Source: Bacteroidales bacterium
GTDB taxonomy: Bacteria > Bacteroidota > Bacteroidia > Bacteroidales > UBA932
Assembly: GCA_017429205.1 (NCBI GenBank)
Contig: JAFRPH010000046.1
Location: 1 to 44,166, forward strand
Direction: 5' to 3'
DNA: 44,166 nt
The notes under the pieces were generated by a model. It had not been told where the DNA came from. It made no database searches and saw only the letters and a list, made by a program, of their open reading frames with translations. Made by a program: the position numbers and the translations under genes. Each line of letters begins with the position of its first letter. Within the stretch, counting starts at the first letter, position 1. Shown in pieces: positions 24,023 to 31,804 of this stretch.

Positions 24023-25930
24023 ATGAAAAACAGAGCCATCGCCCTCGCCGGGCTCCTCTTCTGCCTCGCCCTCTCCCCTGTGCTCTCCGCGCAGGAGTAT
24101 GTGGCCACGCCGGTCAAGGTGTCCACGGAGAGAGTGCGCCTGAACGGCAAGATATACCTGTCCCATCCGGTCCTGGAGCGCCAGACCCTGTTCGGCATCG
24201 CCAAGGCCTACGGCGTCACCGTTGAAGACCTGTACGCGGCCAACGCGGGCCTGGAGGAAAAGGGCCTGCAGACAGGCACCACCCTGCTCATCCCCATCGT
24301 GGAAGGCGCGCAGCAGGCCCAGGCCCAGGCCGAACCGGCCCGGCCCGCGGTCCAGCAAGCCGCCCCGCAGGGCCAGTCTTTCATCGAGCACACCGTGATG
24401 TGGTATGAGGACCTCGAGGACATCGCCGCCCAATACGGCGTGACCCCGGAGGCCATCATGCAGGCCAACGGCTTGCGCAGCAAGAAAGTGACCAAGCGCC
24501 AGGTGCTCAAGATTCCCGCGAATTCCGGAACGGTTCTCGCTTCCGCGACCCCGGTGAAGGCCGAGCCGAAGCAGGAAGCGGCCCCGAAGGCCGAGGACAA
24601 GCCCGTCCCCCCGCCCGTCCTTCCCACCCTCGAGGATCCGGTCATCAAGGATCCCGAGATGGTGTCCGCGGGCAAGTACAGGCCCCTCAAGGTGGACAAG
24701 GTCAAGGTGAAGAAGGCCGACATCCTCCCGCCTGACATCCCCACCATCGGCGACCCCGAGATCGTCGACCCCGAAATCGCCGCCGGCAACTACGATCCCC
24801 TCCGGGTGGATCCCGTCACCGTGGACCCGGCCCAAGCCCGCGCCACGGCGGACGAGGACGACGACTTCGACGTCAGCGTGATGGACCCGTCCGCCGGGAA
24901 AGGGAACGTGGAACTGGGCATTCTGCTGCCCTTCAACGCCGCCGGCCGGGCGAGCGAAACCAACATGGACTTCTACTCCGGCGTCCTGATGGCCCTGCAC
25001 GACCTCGAGTCCGCAGGCATCAAGACCGTCCTGAACGTCTATGACCTCCAGGACGGCGTCCCTTCCGCCGCCGAACTGGGACGGAACGACTTCATCCTGG
25101 GGCCGATCACCTCCACCGACCTCACCACGGTGCTGGAGCGCGCCGACGGAAAGACCCAGGTCATCTCCCCGCTGGACCAGCGGGCCGCCACCCTGGCGGA
25201 TTCCCGTGCCGGCTTCATCCAGGCCCCGTCCTCGCCGGAAAGCCAGTACGCCGACCTCGCGGCCTGGGCGGCCGACGACCTCCAGCGGGGCGACCGGATC
25301 ATCCTCGTGACCGAGAAGGTGAGCGGCAGCACGGCGCCGGCCGTGGGCGTGCGCAACGCGCTCGTGGAGGCCGGCACGCCGTTCGAAGGCGTCAGCTGGA
25401 CCGTCGCCGAAGGCCGGTCCCTGCCCGCCGCCCTCACGTCGCGCCTGACCAAGACGGGCGTGAACCGCATCATCGTGGCGTCCGAGAAGGAAGCTTTCGT
25501 GGGCGACATGGTCCGCAACCTCGTGCTCCTGCTGGGCCGGGGCTACCGCTTCGCGATGTACGCCCCCTCCAAGGTCCGCACCTTCGAGACCATCGACGGA
25601 AGCACCTATCACCAGAACGACCTGCACATCAGTTCGCCGTATTTCGCCGACTACGACACGCCCCGGGTGAAGTCCTTCGTGCGCTCCTACCGCGCCCTCT
25701 ACCGGACCGAGCCCAGCCAGTTCGCCTTCCAGGGATACGACCTCGCCCGCTATTTCACGAGCCTGGTCTCCAAGTACGGCAACCGGTGGACCCGCGCCCT
25801 TACGCGCGTCCCCGACTCCGGCCTCCACACCGACTTCCGCTTCGAGAAGACGCCCGCGGGGTCCTACAAGAACACCGGCATCCGCCGCATCGTCTACAGC
25901 ACCGACTATTCCACCTCTCTCGTACAATAA
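24023..25930 (+). CDS. LysM protein fused to a type 1 periplasmic-binding-like domain
   Basis: The 635-residue secreted protein has a signal peptide (1-24, ending LSAQ) and two LysM-like domains (about 43-92 and 121-165). A Pro/Lys-rich linker follows with two diverged copies of a 30-residue unit: copy 1 at about 200-229 (PTLEDPVIKDPEM...KYRPLKVD) and copy 2 at about 239-268 (PTIGDPEIVDPEI...NYDPLRVD). The C-terminal domain (296-635) looks like a type 1 periplasmic binding protein (VELGILLPFN, ALHDLESAG, DFILGPITS). LysM binds peptidoglycan. The second domain may bind a ligand or, as in LpoA, a partner enzyme; this is inferred. ATG 24023 is fixed by the signal peptide. trxB follows 4 nt downstream. 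Confidence 0.87.
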   Translation: MKNRAIALAGLLFCLALSPVLSAQEYVATPVKVSTERVRLNGKIYLSHPVLERQTLFGIAKAYGVTVEDLYAANAGLEEKGLQTGTTLLIPIVEGAQQAQAQAEPARPAVQQAAPQGQSFIEHTVMWYEDLEDIAAQYGVTPEAIMQANGLRSKKVTKRQVLKIPANSGTVLASATPVKAEPKQEAAPKAEDKPVPPPVLPTLEDPVIKDPEMVSAGKYRPLKVDKVKVKKADILPPDIPTIGDPEIVDPEIAAGNYDPLRVDPVTVDPAQARATADEDDDFDVSVMDPSAGKGNVELGILLPFNAAGRASETNMDFYSGVLMALHDLESAGIKTVLNVYDLQDGVPSAAELGRNDFILGPITSTDLTTVLERADGKTQVISPLDQRAATLADSRAGFIQAPSSPESQYADLAAWAADDLQRGDRIILVTEKVSGSTAPAVGVRNALVEAGTPFEGVSWTVAEGRSLPAALTSRLTKTGVNRIIVASEKEAFVGDMVRNLVLLLGRGYRFAMYAPSKVRTFETIDGSTYHQNDLHISSPYFADYDTPRVKSFVRSYRALYRTEPSQFAFQGYDLARYFTSLVSKYGNRWTRALTRVPDSGLHTDFRFEKTPAGSYKNTGIRRIVYSTDYSTSLVQ

Positions 25931-25934
25931 AGAT

Positions 25935-26858
25935 ATGGAAAACATCCGATGCCTCATCCTGGGCGGAGGCCCCGCCGGATTCACCGCCGCCATCTACGCC
26001 TCCCGCGCGAACCTGTCCCCCGTCCTGTACGAGGGCATCCAGCCGGGCGGCCAGCTCACGACCACGACCATCGTGGAGAATTTCCCGGGCTTCCCGGGCG
26101 GGGTGGACGCGAACAACCTGATGGACCAGATGCGGGAACAGGCCAAGAGCTTCGGGGCCGACGTCCGCAGCGGCGTGGCCACCTCCGTGGACCTCTCCGG
26201 CCGCCCGTTCAAGGTCGTCATCGACGGAGAGAAGGAAATCGCCGCCGACGCGCTGATCATCGCGACGGGAGCGACGGCCCGCTACCTGGGCCTGCCTTCG
26301 GAGGAGAAATACAAGGGAGCGGGCGTGTCGGCCTGCGCCACCTGCGACGGCTTCTTCTACCGGAAGCGCACGGTCGCCGTGGTGGGCGGCGGCGACACGG
26401 CCTGCGAAGAGGCCATCTACCTCGCCTCCCTCGCCAAGAAAGTGTATATGATCGTCCGCCGCGACGTTCTCCGCGCCTCCAAGGCGATGCAGGAGAAGGT
26501 CTTCGCGACGGAGAACATCGAAATGCTTTGGAACTGCAACACGCAGGAAGTCCTCGGGGACGGTTTCGGCGTCACGGGCGCCCGCCTCGTCCGCAAGGAT
26601 GGCACTGTCTTTGATATCGACATCGACGGTTTCTTCCTCGCCATCGGCCACCATCCCAACTCGGAGCTGTTCGCCCCCTGGGTGGAAACCGACGCGGCCG
26701 GCTACATCGTCACCGAAGGAAAATCCTCCCGCACCTGCGTGGAGGGCGTCTTTGCGGCCGGCGATGTCCAGGATCCCACCTACCGCCAGGCCATCACGGC
26801 CGCGGCGTCGGGATGCGCCGCCGCGCGGGATGCGGAGAAGTTCCTGCTTGAGATCTGA
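25935..26858 (+). CDS. trxB: Thioredoxin-disulfide reductase
   Basis: This 307-residue flavoenzyme passes electrons from NADPH to thioredoxin through FAD and a redox-active cysteine pair. Motifs are the FAD-binding GGGPAGFTAA (10-19), the redox site CATC (134-137), the NADPH-binding GGGDTACEEA (151-160) and the closing FAD motif GVFAAGDVQD. The length is standard. It starts 4 nt after the LysM fusion gene and lies 11 nt before bamD. Confidence 0.96.
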   Translation: MENIRCLILGGGPAGFTAAIYASRANLSPVLYEGIQPGGQLTTTTIVENFPGFPGGVDANNLMDQMREQAKSFGADVRSGVATSVDLSGRPFKVVIDGEKEIAADALIIATGATARYLGLPSEEKYKGAGVSACATCDGFFYRKRTVAVVGGGDTACEEAIYLASLAKKVYMIVRRDVLRASKAMQEKVFATENIEMLWNCNTQEVLGDGFGVTGARLVRKDGTVFDIDIDGFFLAIGHHPNSELFAPWVETDAAGYIVTEGKSSRTCVEGVFAAGDVQDPTYRQAITAAASGCAAARDAEKFLLEI

Positions 26859-26869
26859 TAAATGGAGTT

Positions 26870-27763
26870 ATGATGATGAAATCCAGAACGATTGTCCTCA
26901 CCGTCGCGGTCCTGGCCCTCCTGGCCGCCTGCAAGTCCCAGTTCGAGACCCTGCTCTCGTCCAATGACGTGGACGCCAAGTACAAGGCGGCGATGGATCT
27001 GTTCAACGACGGCAAATACCTCAAGGCCGGCCAGCTCTTCGAGTCGATGGCCATCCTCACCGACGGCACCGAGCGGGACGACACGGTCCGCTACTACTGG
27101 GCCCTGTCCAACTACCGCTACAAGGACTACTACACGGCGGAATCCAACTTCGCCAAGTTCATCGAGAAGTACCCGCAGAGTCCCTTCTCCAGCGACGCCC
27201 GCTTCCTCCGGATCGACTGCCTGTACCGGGCCACCCTCCGCTGGGAGCTGGACCAGACCCCGACCCGGAACTGCCTCGCGACGATCATCACCTACGAGCT
27301 GGAGTATCCCGATGCGAAGGAGCACCTGGAGGCCTGCTCGGCGATGAAGAAGGACCTGTACGACCGGCTGGACCGCAAGGAATTCGAGAACGCCCGCCTC
27401 TACTACAAGATGGAGGACTATCTCGCCGCCCGCGTCGCCCTCCGCAACGTGCTGAAGGACAATGCCGACAACGCCTATCGCGAGGACATCCTGTACTACA
27501 CCGCGATGGCTTCCTACCATTACGCCCGGATGAGCGTCCCCGCCAAGCAGAAGGAGCGCTACCTCGTCTTCGTGGACGACTACCTCAACTTCGTCGGCGA
27601 GAATCCCGACTCCAAGTACCGCCGCGAGCTGGACGCGATGTACCGCCGCTCCCAGCGCGCCCTGGGCCGCTACGACGGGGTGGACGAGGAGCTGGACCTG
27701 AAGGCCAAGGACTTCGAGCGCGAGCGCAAGGCGATGGAGAAAAACAGTTCCGAAAATAATTGA
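26870..27763 (+). CDS. bamD: Outer-membrane assembly lipoprotein BamD
   Basis: The 297-residue lipoprotein has lipobox LLAAC near residue 21. TPR-like helical repeats follow, for example KYKAAMDLFNDGKYLKAGQL, YYWALSNYRYKDYYTAESNF and YYKMEDYLAARVALRNVL. BamD is the essential lipoprotein partner of BamA in the BAM complex. The length and its position just before rpoZ fit the Bacteroidota ortholog. Three candidate starts (MMM, 26870/26873/26876) give almost the same signal peptide. Confidence 0.92.
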   Translation: MMMKSRTIVLTVAVLALLAACKSQFETLLSSNDVDAKYKAAMDLFNDGKYLKAGQLFESMAILTDGTERDDTVRYYWALSNYRYKDYYTAESNFAKFIEKYPQSPFSSDARFLRIDCLYRATLRWELDQTPTRNCLATIITYELEYPDAKEHLEACSAMKKDLYDRLDRKEFENARLYYKMEDYLAARVALRNVLKDNADNAYREDILYYTAMASYHYARMSVPAKQKERYLVFVDDYLNFVGENPDSKYRRELDAMYRRSQRALGRYDGVDEELDLKAKDFERERKAMEKNSSENN

Positions 27764-27821
27764 AACCCTGCCGCCGAAAGTGCAGTATTAATAATTGGAA
27801 ACTAAAAAAACAGAAGAAGAA

Positions 27822-28172
27822 ATGGACACTGGCAGCAAGAAGAAAGTACCGGGCAACACCATTACGCGCGACATCCGCACCCTGGCCGCCCCGACCGGCA
27901 ATATCTATGAATCCGTCGTGATCCTCTACAAGCGGGCGAACCAGATCGCCGCCGCCGAGAAGAAGGAACTCACCAAGAAACTGGAGGATTTCCGCAACGA
28001 CCGCGACACGATGGAGGAAGTGTTCGAGAACAAGGAGCAGATTGAAATCTCCAAGTACTACGAGCGTCAGCCCAAGCCGGATCTCGTGGCCATCGCCGAG
28101 TTCGAGAACGGTGAACTCTACTACCGTCGGGCACAGAGCGCGAACCCCATCGACATCAACGGCGAGGAGTAA
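27822..28172 (+). CDS. rpoZ: RNA polymerase omega subunit (Rpb6-like, Bacteroidota type)
   Basis: The 116-residue protein contains the Rpb6/omega-like core around NIYESVVILYKRANQIAAAE, with a following charged helix and an acidic tail. Omega helps assemble and stabilise RNA polymerase. Bacteroidota omega is diverged and often annotated only as Rpb6. An upstream TTG at 27795 would add nine residues; ATG 27822 is preferred. bamD lies 58 nt upstream, and the stop overlaps the recN ATG by one base, so rpoZ and recN are translationally coupled. Confidence 0.88.
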   Translation: MDTGSKKKVPGNTITRDIRTLAAPTGNIYESVVILYKRANQIAAAEKKELTKKLEDFRNDRDTMEEVFENKEQIEISKYYERQPKPDLVAIAEFENGELYYRRAQSANPIDINGEE

Positions 28173-29842
28173 TGCTCCGCTCGCTCCACGTCCGGAACTA
28201 CGTACTGATCGACTCTCTGGAAATTGATTTTCCGGAGGGTCTCGTCATTATAACCGGACAGACCGGAGCGGGCAAGTCCATCCTCCTCGGCGCCCTGGGC
28301 CTCGCCCTGGGCGGCAAGGCCGACGCCTCCCTGGTGGGGGCGCACGGGGACACCTGCGTCGTGGAGGCGGAGTTCTCCGCCGACGGCAATGCACCCCTGC
28401 GAACCCTGATGGCCGAGAACGACCTGGAGGTGGGCGACACCCTCCTCATCCGCCGGACCCTGAACCGGACCGGGCGGTCGCGGAGCTTCGTCAACGACGA
28501 ACCCGTGTCCCTGCCCGTCCTGCAGGCCCTTTCGGAGCACCTCATCGACATCCATTCCCAGCACCAGACCCTCCGGCTGGGCGATCCCGCCTTCCGGATG
28601 TCCCTGCTGGACCACTACGCCGGCAACCTTTCCCCCGTCATTCCCGGCTCGACCGGGAATCTCGACGCCTGCCGGAAGGCCTGGAACGACCTCCAGGGCC
28701 TCCGGAAGGAGCTGGCCGAGGTGACGGACCGGCTGCAACGGATGGCCGCGGAAAAGGACTATAACGAGGCCCTGTTCGCCCGTCTGGACGAAGCGAAGCT
28801 CCGGGACGGCGAACTGGAGGAGCTGGAAGCCGAGCAAAAGCAGCTCGCCCACGCGGAAGAGCTGAAAGAATACCTGAATGGCTGCGAGGACATCCTCGCC
28901 CCGGCCGACGACCGCGCCCCGCTGACGGCGCAGTTGAAGGAGGCCGAAAAGCAGGCCGCCCGCGCCGCCCGCTTCATCCCCGCCCTGGAACCGCTCGTGC
29001 AGCGGCTGGAATCCGCCCGGCTGGAGCTGGAGGACATCGCGGACGAGCTGGAAAGCGCAAACGCGCGCATCGACGTCTCCCCCGACCGCCTGGAACAGGT
29101 GGAGGACCGGATGTCCCTCCTGTACGACCTGATGAAAAAGCACGGCGTGCAGACGGTCGGCGAACTGATCGCCGAAAGGGACCGCCTCTCCGAGGCCCTG
29201 TTCGACTCCACGGCCCTGGAAGAGCGGCGCGTGGCGCTGGAGAAATCCCTGGGCAAGGCGGAGAAGGCCTATGCGGCGGCGGCCGACGCCCTGCACGACG
29301 CCCGTGAAAAGGCTTCGGAAGGCTTCGCCTCCGCCATCCTGGCGTCGCTGGCCTTCTTGGAACTGGACCACGCCGTCTTCCAGGTCGAACTGGCCGACGC
29401 CCCGGAAGGCCCCGCCGGCCGGGACGCCGTCCGCTTCCTGTTCTCGTCGACGGGAAAGGCCCCGCAGGACCTGTCCAAGGTGGCTTCCGGCGGCGAACTC
29501 TCCCGCATCATGCTCAGCCTCAAGGCGATGATGGCCCGTTACACGGCGATGCCCGCCCTCATCTTCGACGAGATCGACGCCGGCGTGTCCGGCAGCGCCG
29601 CGGACCGGATGGGCCAGCTGATCTGCCGGATGGGCGAGGATATGCAAGTGTTCGCCATCACCCACCTCCCGCAGGTCGCCGCCAAGGGAAAAGCCCATTA
29701 CCTGGTCACCAAGGAGCACGACGTCACGGACATCCGCCTCCTCTCCGAGGAGGATCGGGTGCAGGAAATCGCCCGCCTCCTGAGCGGGTCCGTCATCACC
29801 GACGCCGCCGTCGCGAACGCCCGGGCGCTCCTGTCATTTTGA
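28172..29842 (+). CDS. recN: DNA repair protein RecN
   Basis: The 556-residue SMC-like ATPase aids recombinational repair of double-strand breaks. The Walker A motif is GQTGAGKS (about 30-37), followed by a long coiled coil (about 175-380). The ABC signature is KVASGGELSRI and Walker B is LIFDEIDAGVSG. The length is close to the usual 550. Residues about 155-164 (PVIPGSTGNL) are encoded by a dispersed palindromic repeat, absent in typical RecN, inserted in frame before the coiled coil. The frame stays open and the motifs are intact, so the protein is probably functional. Confidence 0.95.
   Translation: MLRSLHVRNYVLIDSLEIDFPEGLVIITGQTGAGKSILLGALGLALGGKADASLVGAHGDTCVVEAEFSADGNAPLRTLMAENDLEVGDTLLIRRTLNRTGRSRSFVNDEPVSLPVLQALSEHLIDIHSQHQTLRLGDPAFRMSLLDHYAGNLSPVIPGSTGNLDACRKAWNDLQGLRKELAEVTDRLQRMAAEKDYNEALFARLDEAKLRDGELEELEAEQKQLAHAEELKEYLNGCEDILAPADDRAPLTAQLKEAEKQAARAARFIPALEPLVQRLESARLELEDIADELESANARIDVSPDRLEQVEDRMSLLYDLMKKHGVQTVGELIAERDRLSEALFDSTALEERRVALEKSLGKAEKAYAAAADALHDAREKASEGFASAILASLAFLELDHAVFQVELADAPEGPAGRDAVRFLFSSTGKAPQDLSKVASGGELSRIMLSLKAMMARYTAMPALIFDEIDAGVSGSAADRMGQLICRMGEDMQVFAITHLPQVAAKGKAHYLVTKEHDVTDIRLLSEEDRVQEIARLLSGSVITDAAVANARALLSF
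28636..28663 (+). repeat. Dispersed palindromic repeat, CGTCATTCCCGG type, inside recN
   Basis: The element runs CGTCATTCCCGG, then CTCGA, then CCGGGAATCTC. The core ATTCCCGG/CCGGGAAT is a perfect 8-bp inverted repeat with a 5-nt loop. It is read in frame within recN as PVIPGSTGNL. It shares the outer frame GTCAT...ATCT with the elements at 16542-16569 and 40494-40521. Confidence 0.8.
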
Positions 29843-29868
29843 ATCCTTCCAAATTCATCCTATCTTTG
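29839..29868 (+). promoter_or_regulatory. Promoter of the Fur-family gene (-33 TTG, -7 TATCTTTG)
   Basis: TTG (29839-29841) and TATCTTTG (29861-29868) are separated by 19 nt, the canonical Bacteroidota spacing. The -33 overlaps the end of recN. The ATG at 29875 follows the box by only 6 nt, so the transcript should be leaderless. Confidence 0.8.
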
Positions 29869-29874
29869 CAATCC

Positions 29875-30333
29875 ATGGCCACCCAGACAAATACCGCGAT
29901 GCCTTCCCTGGACGAATTCCGTTCCCGGCTCAAGCGCCACGGCCTCAAGGCGACCCGCCAGCGACTGGAGGTGCACGAGGCGATGATGGCCCTCGGCCAC
30001 GCCTCGGCGGACATGGTCAAGGAGGAAATCGCCCGACGGGGCATCGTGAAGGTCACGGTCGCCTCGGTCTACAACATCCTGTCGCAGCTGGCGGACCTCA
30101 AGATCTACAGCCGCCGCCTCAGCAGCAACAACAAGATGTATTTCGACATCAACAATTTCCGCCATATCCACCTGTACGACAAGGAGAACCACAAGTACCG
30201 CGACATCTTCGACGACGAACTGGCCGAACTCGTGCAGGCGCACCTGAAGCGGCGCAAGTTCAGGGGATTCACCGTCGAGGACATCGACATCCAACTGATC
30301 GCCCGCCCGACCCGCAAGTCCAAAACCGTATGA
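29875..30333 (+). CDS. Fur/PerR-family transcriptional regulator
   Basis: The 152-residue protein has an N-terminal winged helix: LKRHGLKATRQRLEVHEAMM, then ADMVKEEIARRGIVKVTVAS with VYNILSQLADL as recognition region. The C-terminal dimerisation domain is short and poor in Cys, so the structural Cys4 zinc site of many Fur proteins is not visible. His residues (FRHIHLYDKENH) could bind a regulatory metal. Iron, peroxide or another metal as signal is unresolved. ATG 29875 is chosen over 29839 because the promoter overlaps the latter. The stop overlaps the NigD-like start as ATGA, suggesting co-translation. Confidence 0.87.
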   Translation: MATQTNTAMPSLDEFRSRLKRHGLKATRQRLEVHEAMMALGHASADMVKEEIARRGIVKVTVASVYNILSQLADLKIYSRRLSSNNKMYFDINNFRHIHLYDKENHKYRDIFDDELAELVQAHLKRRKFRGFTVEDIDIQLIARPTRKSKTV

Positions 30334-31016
30334 AAAAACTGATTCTCGCCCTGCTCGGCGCCCTGGTCCTCCTCGGCGGATGCAACAAGCAGGATTCCTA
30401 CCTCTATTCCGGCATCGAGGCCGGCACCATCGGCGGCGGCGTGTTCACGTCCGACAACGGCACGAAAATGACCGTCGTCGGCAACGAGGGAAAATACGAC
30501 GTCACCTCCACCCGCCGGGTGCTGATCCGCTACCAGACGCATCCGATCACGGACCCGAGCCAGATCGACATCGACCTCCATGGCCTGATGGACGCCGGCA
30601 TCCTCCAGCCCACCCACGTCCGCTCCCTGCCGGCCGACCCCGCCGGAACCCCGCTCGAAGTCAGTGACGCCTGGTTCAGCGACGCCTACCTGAACATCCT
30701 GGCCACCTTCGACGGAAAAGAGGCCGACAAGCACACCTTCGACGCCGCCTACACGGTCGACGAGAAGAATCTGACCTTCCGCCTCGACCACGACGGCTCC
30801 CAGGACACGGTCTCCGGGAACACCCCCCTGAGCATCTTCCTGTGCATCCCGATCCACGATCCCGCCGCGGCATTCGACCAGTACGCCGAGTCCCAATCCC
30901 AGAAACCGACCCACCCGATTCCCGTCCTTCTGCAGTGGACCGCGCACACCCTGGAAGGCGGTCCCCTGACCCTGCAGGAACGGAAAGGATCCTACATGCC
31001 GCCGGTCGTCAACTGA
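30330..31016 (+). CDS. NigD-like lipoprotein
   Basis: The 228-residue lipoprotein (MKKLILALLGALVLLGGC, lipobox LLGGC) has an N-terminal OB-like barrel segment (GTIGGGVFTSDNGTKMTVVG, then DVTSTRRVLIRYQT). Its C-terminal beta domain is typical of the NigD-like family of Bacteroidota, whose function is unknown. The start overlaps the stop of the Fur-family regulator by 4 nt, so expression is coupled to the regulator. A metal-linked envelope role is only a hypothesis from this pairing. tRNA-His follows. Confidence 0.8.
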   Translation: MKKLILALLGALVLLGGCNKQDSYLYSGIEAGTIGGGVFTSDNGTKMTVVGNEGKYDVTSTRRVLIRYQTHPITDPSQIDIDLHGLMDAGILQPTHVRSLPADPAGTPLEVSDAWFSDAYLNILATFDGKEADKHTFDAAYTVDEKNLTFRLDHDGSQDTVSGNTPLSIFLCIPIHDPAAAFDQYAESQSQKPTHPIPVLLQWTAHTLEGGPLTLQERKGSYMPPVVN

Positions 31017-31033
31017 TTTTTTTGCGCAAACCC

Positions 31034-31063
31034 TTGCAGGGAACGATTTTTTTCGTACCTTTG
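31034..31063 (+). promoter_or_regulatory. Promoter of tRNA-His
   Basis: TTG (31034-31036) and TACCTTTG (31056-31063) with a 19-nt spacer match the Bacteroidota promoter. The tRNA-His 5' end lies 13 nt downstream of the box. Confidence 0.78.
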
Positions 31064-31076
31064 CAATCCATTACAT

Positions 31077-31150
31077 GGTGGATGTAGTTCAGCTGGTAGA
31101 GCATCGGATTGTGGTTCCGAGTGTCGTGGGTTCGAGCCCCATCATCCACC
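31077..31150 (+). tRNA. tRNA-His (GTG)
   Basis: The cloverleaf has acceptor GTGGATG/CATCCAC and an extra encoded 5' G at 31077 (G-1) facing C at 31150, the tRNA-His identity element. The anticodon stem TCGGA/TCCGA encloses TTGTGGT, giving GTG. The T arm is GTGGG-TTCGAGC-CCCAT with one G-U pair. CCA is not fully encoded. A strong terminator follows at 31155. Confidence 0.95.
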
Positions 31151-31154
31151 CAGA

Positions 31155-31187
31155 AACGCTCCCGGAGTTTTCCGGGGGCGTTTTTTT
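31155..31187 (+). terminator. Rho-independent terminator of tRNA-His
   Basis: AACGCTCCCGGA (31155-31166) pairs with TCCGGGGGCGTT (31171-31182, one G-U pair), followed by a T-run to 31187. It begins four bases after the mature tRNA-His. Confidence 0.92.
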
Positions 31188-31199
31188 CGTTATATTCGC

Positions 31200-31207
31200 T
31201 ATATTTG
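31200..31207 (+). promoter_or_regulatory. -7 promoter box of the flavodoxin-like gene
   Basis: TATATTTG matches TAnnTTTG and lies 18 nt before the ATG at 31226. It follows the tRNA-His terminator directly. Confidence 0.7.
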
Positions 31208-31225
31208 CAGAAAAGATTGATTCTT

Positions 31226-31804
31226 ATGAAGAAACTGGTCGTGATCGACGCCTGCATCCGGGGGGAGGAATCCCGGACAAGAAGGATTGCGGAGCCCATT
31301 CTCGAGGAGCTCGCCAAGCGGTATGAGATAACGAGGTTCGACCTCACGAAGATGCCGATGGAGCCGCTGACGCCCGAGACCTATGCGCAGCGGGCGGCGG
31401 GGATCGTCCCCGCCTGGGCCCAGGAGGCCGCCCGTGCCATCGCCGAGGCGGACCGGATCGTGGTCGCGGCGCCATTCTGGGACATGAGCTTCCCGGCCGT
31501 GGTGAAGGTGTTCTTCGAGCACGTTTCCCTGTTCGATGTCACGTTTACGGACAACGGGCGCACCTGCGTGGGCAAGTGCAAGTGCGAGAAGGTGATGTAC
31601 ATCACCACCCGCGGGATGAACATTCCCACCGGCGACGCGCGGGAGCAGGGCTCGAGCTACCTGCACGCCCTGTCGGAGCTTTGGGACCTGGGCACGGTCC
31701 TGACCGTGGCCGCGTGGAACATGGACTACAGCACGCCGGAGGAGATCGAGGCGAAAATCGAAAGCACGACGCGGTTCGGTCTGCGGTTGGCGGCATCCTT
31801 CTGA
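31226..31804 (+). CDS. Flavodoxin-fold NAD(P)H oxidoreductase, AzoR-like
   Basis: The 193-residue cytosolic protein has a flavodoxin-like fold. The first strand and FMN-binding loop read KLVVIDACIRGEESRTRRIA. The central RIVVAAPFWDMSFPAVVKVF matches the P-x-W motif of FMN-dependent NADH-azoreductase/NQO2-type enzymes. Such proteins reduce quinones, azo dyes or nitro compounds. Two clustered Cys (GKCKC, about residues 119-121) are unusual for the family and could bind metal or form a disulfide. The open frame extends further upstream, but ATG 31226 fits the promoter and homology. The stop overlaps the next gene (ATGATGA). Confidence 0.83.
   Translation: MKKLVVIDACIRGEESRTRRIAEPILEELAKRYEITRFDLTKMPMEPLTPETYAQRAAGIVPAWAQEAARAIAEADRIVVAAPFWDMSFPAVVKVFFEHVSLFDVTFTDNGRTCVGKCKCEKVMYITTRGMNIPTGDAREQGSSYLHALSELWDLGTVLTVAAWNMDYSTPEEIEAKIESTTRFGLRLAASF

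Noticed and set aside
28172..29842. recN as a pseudogene because of the inserted repeat
   Set aside because: The insertion keeps the frame, and Walker A, signature and Walker B motifs are all intact.
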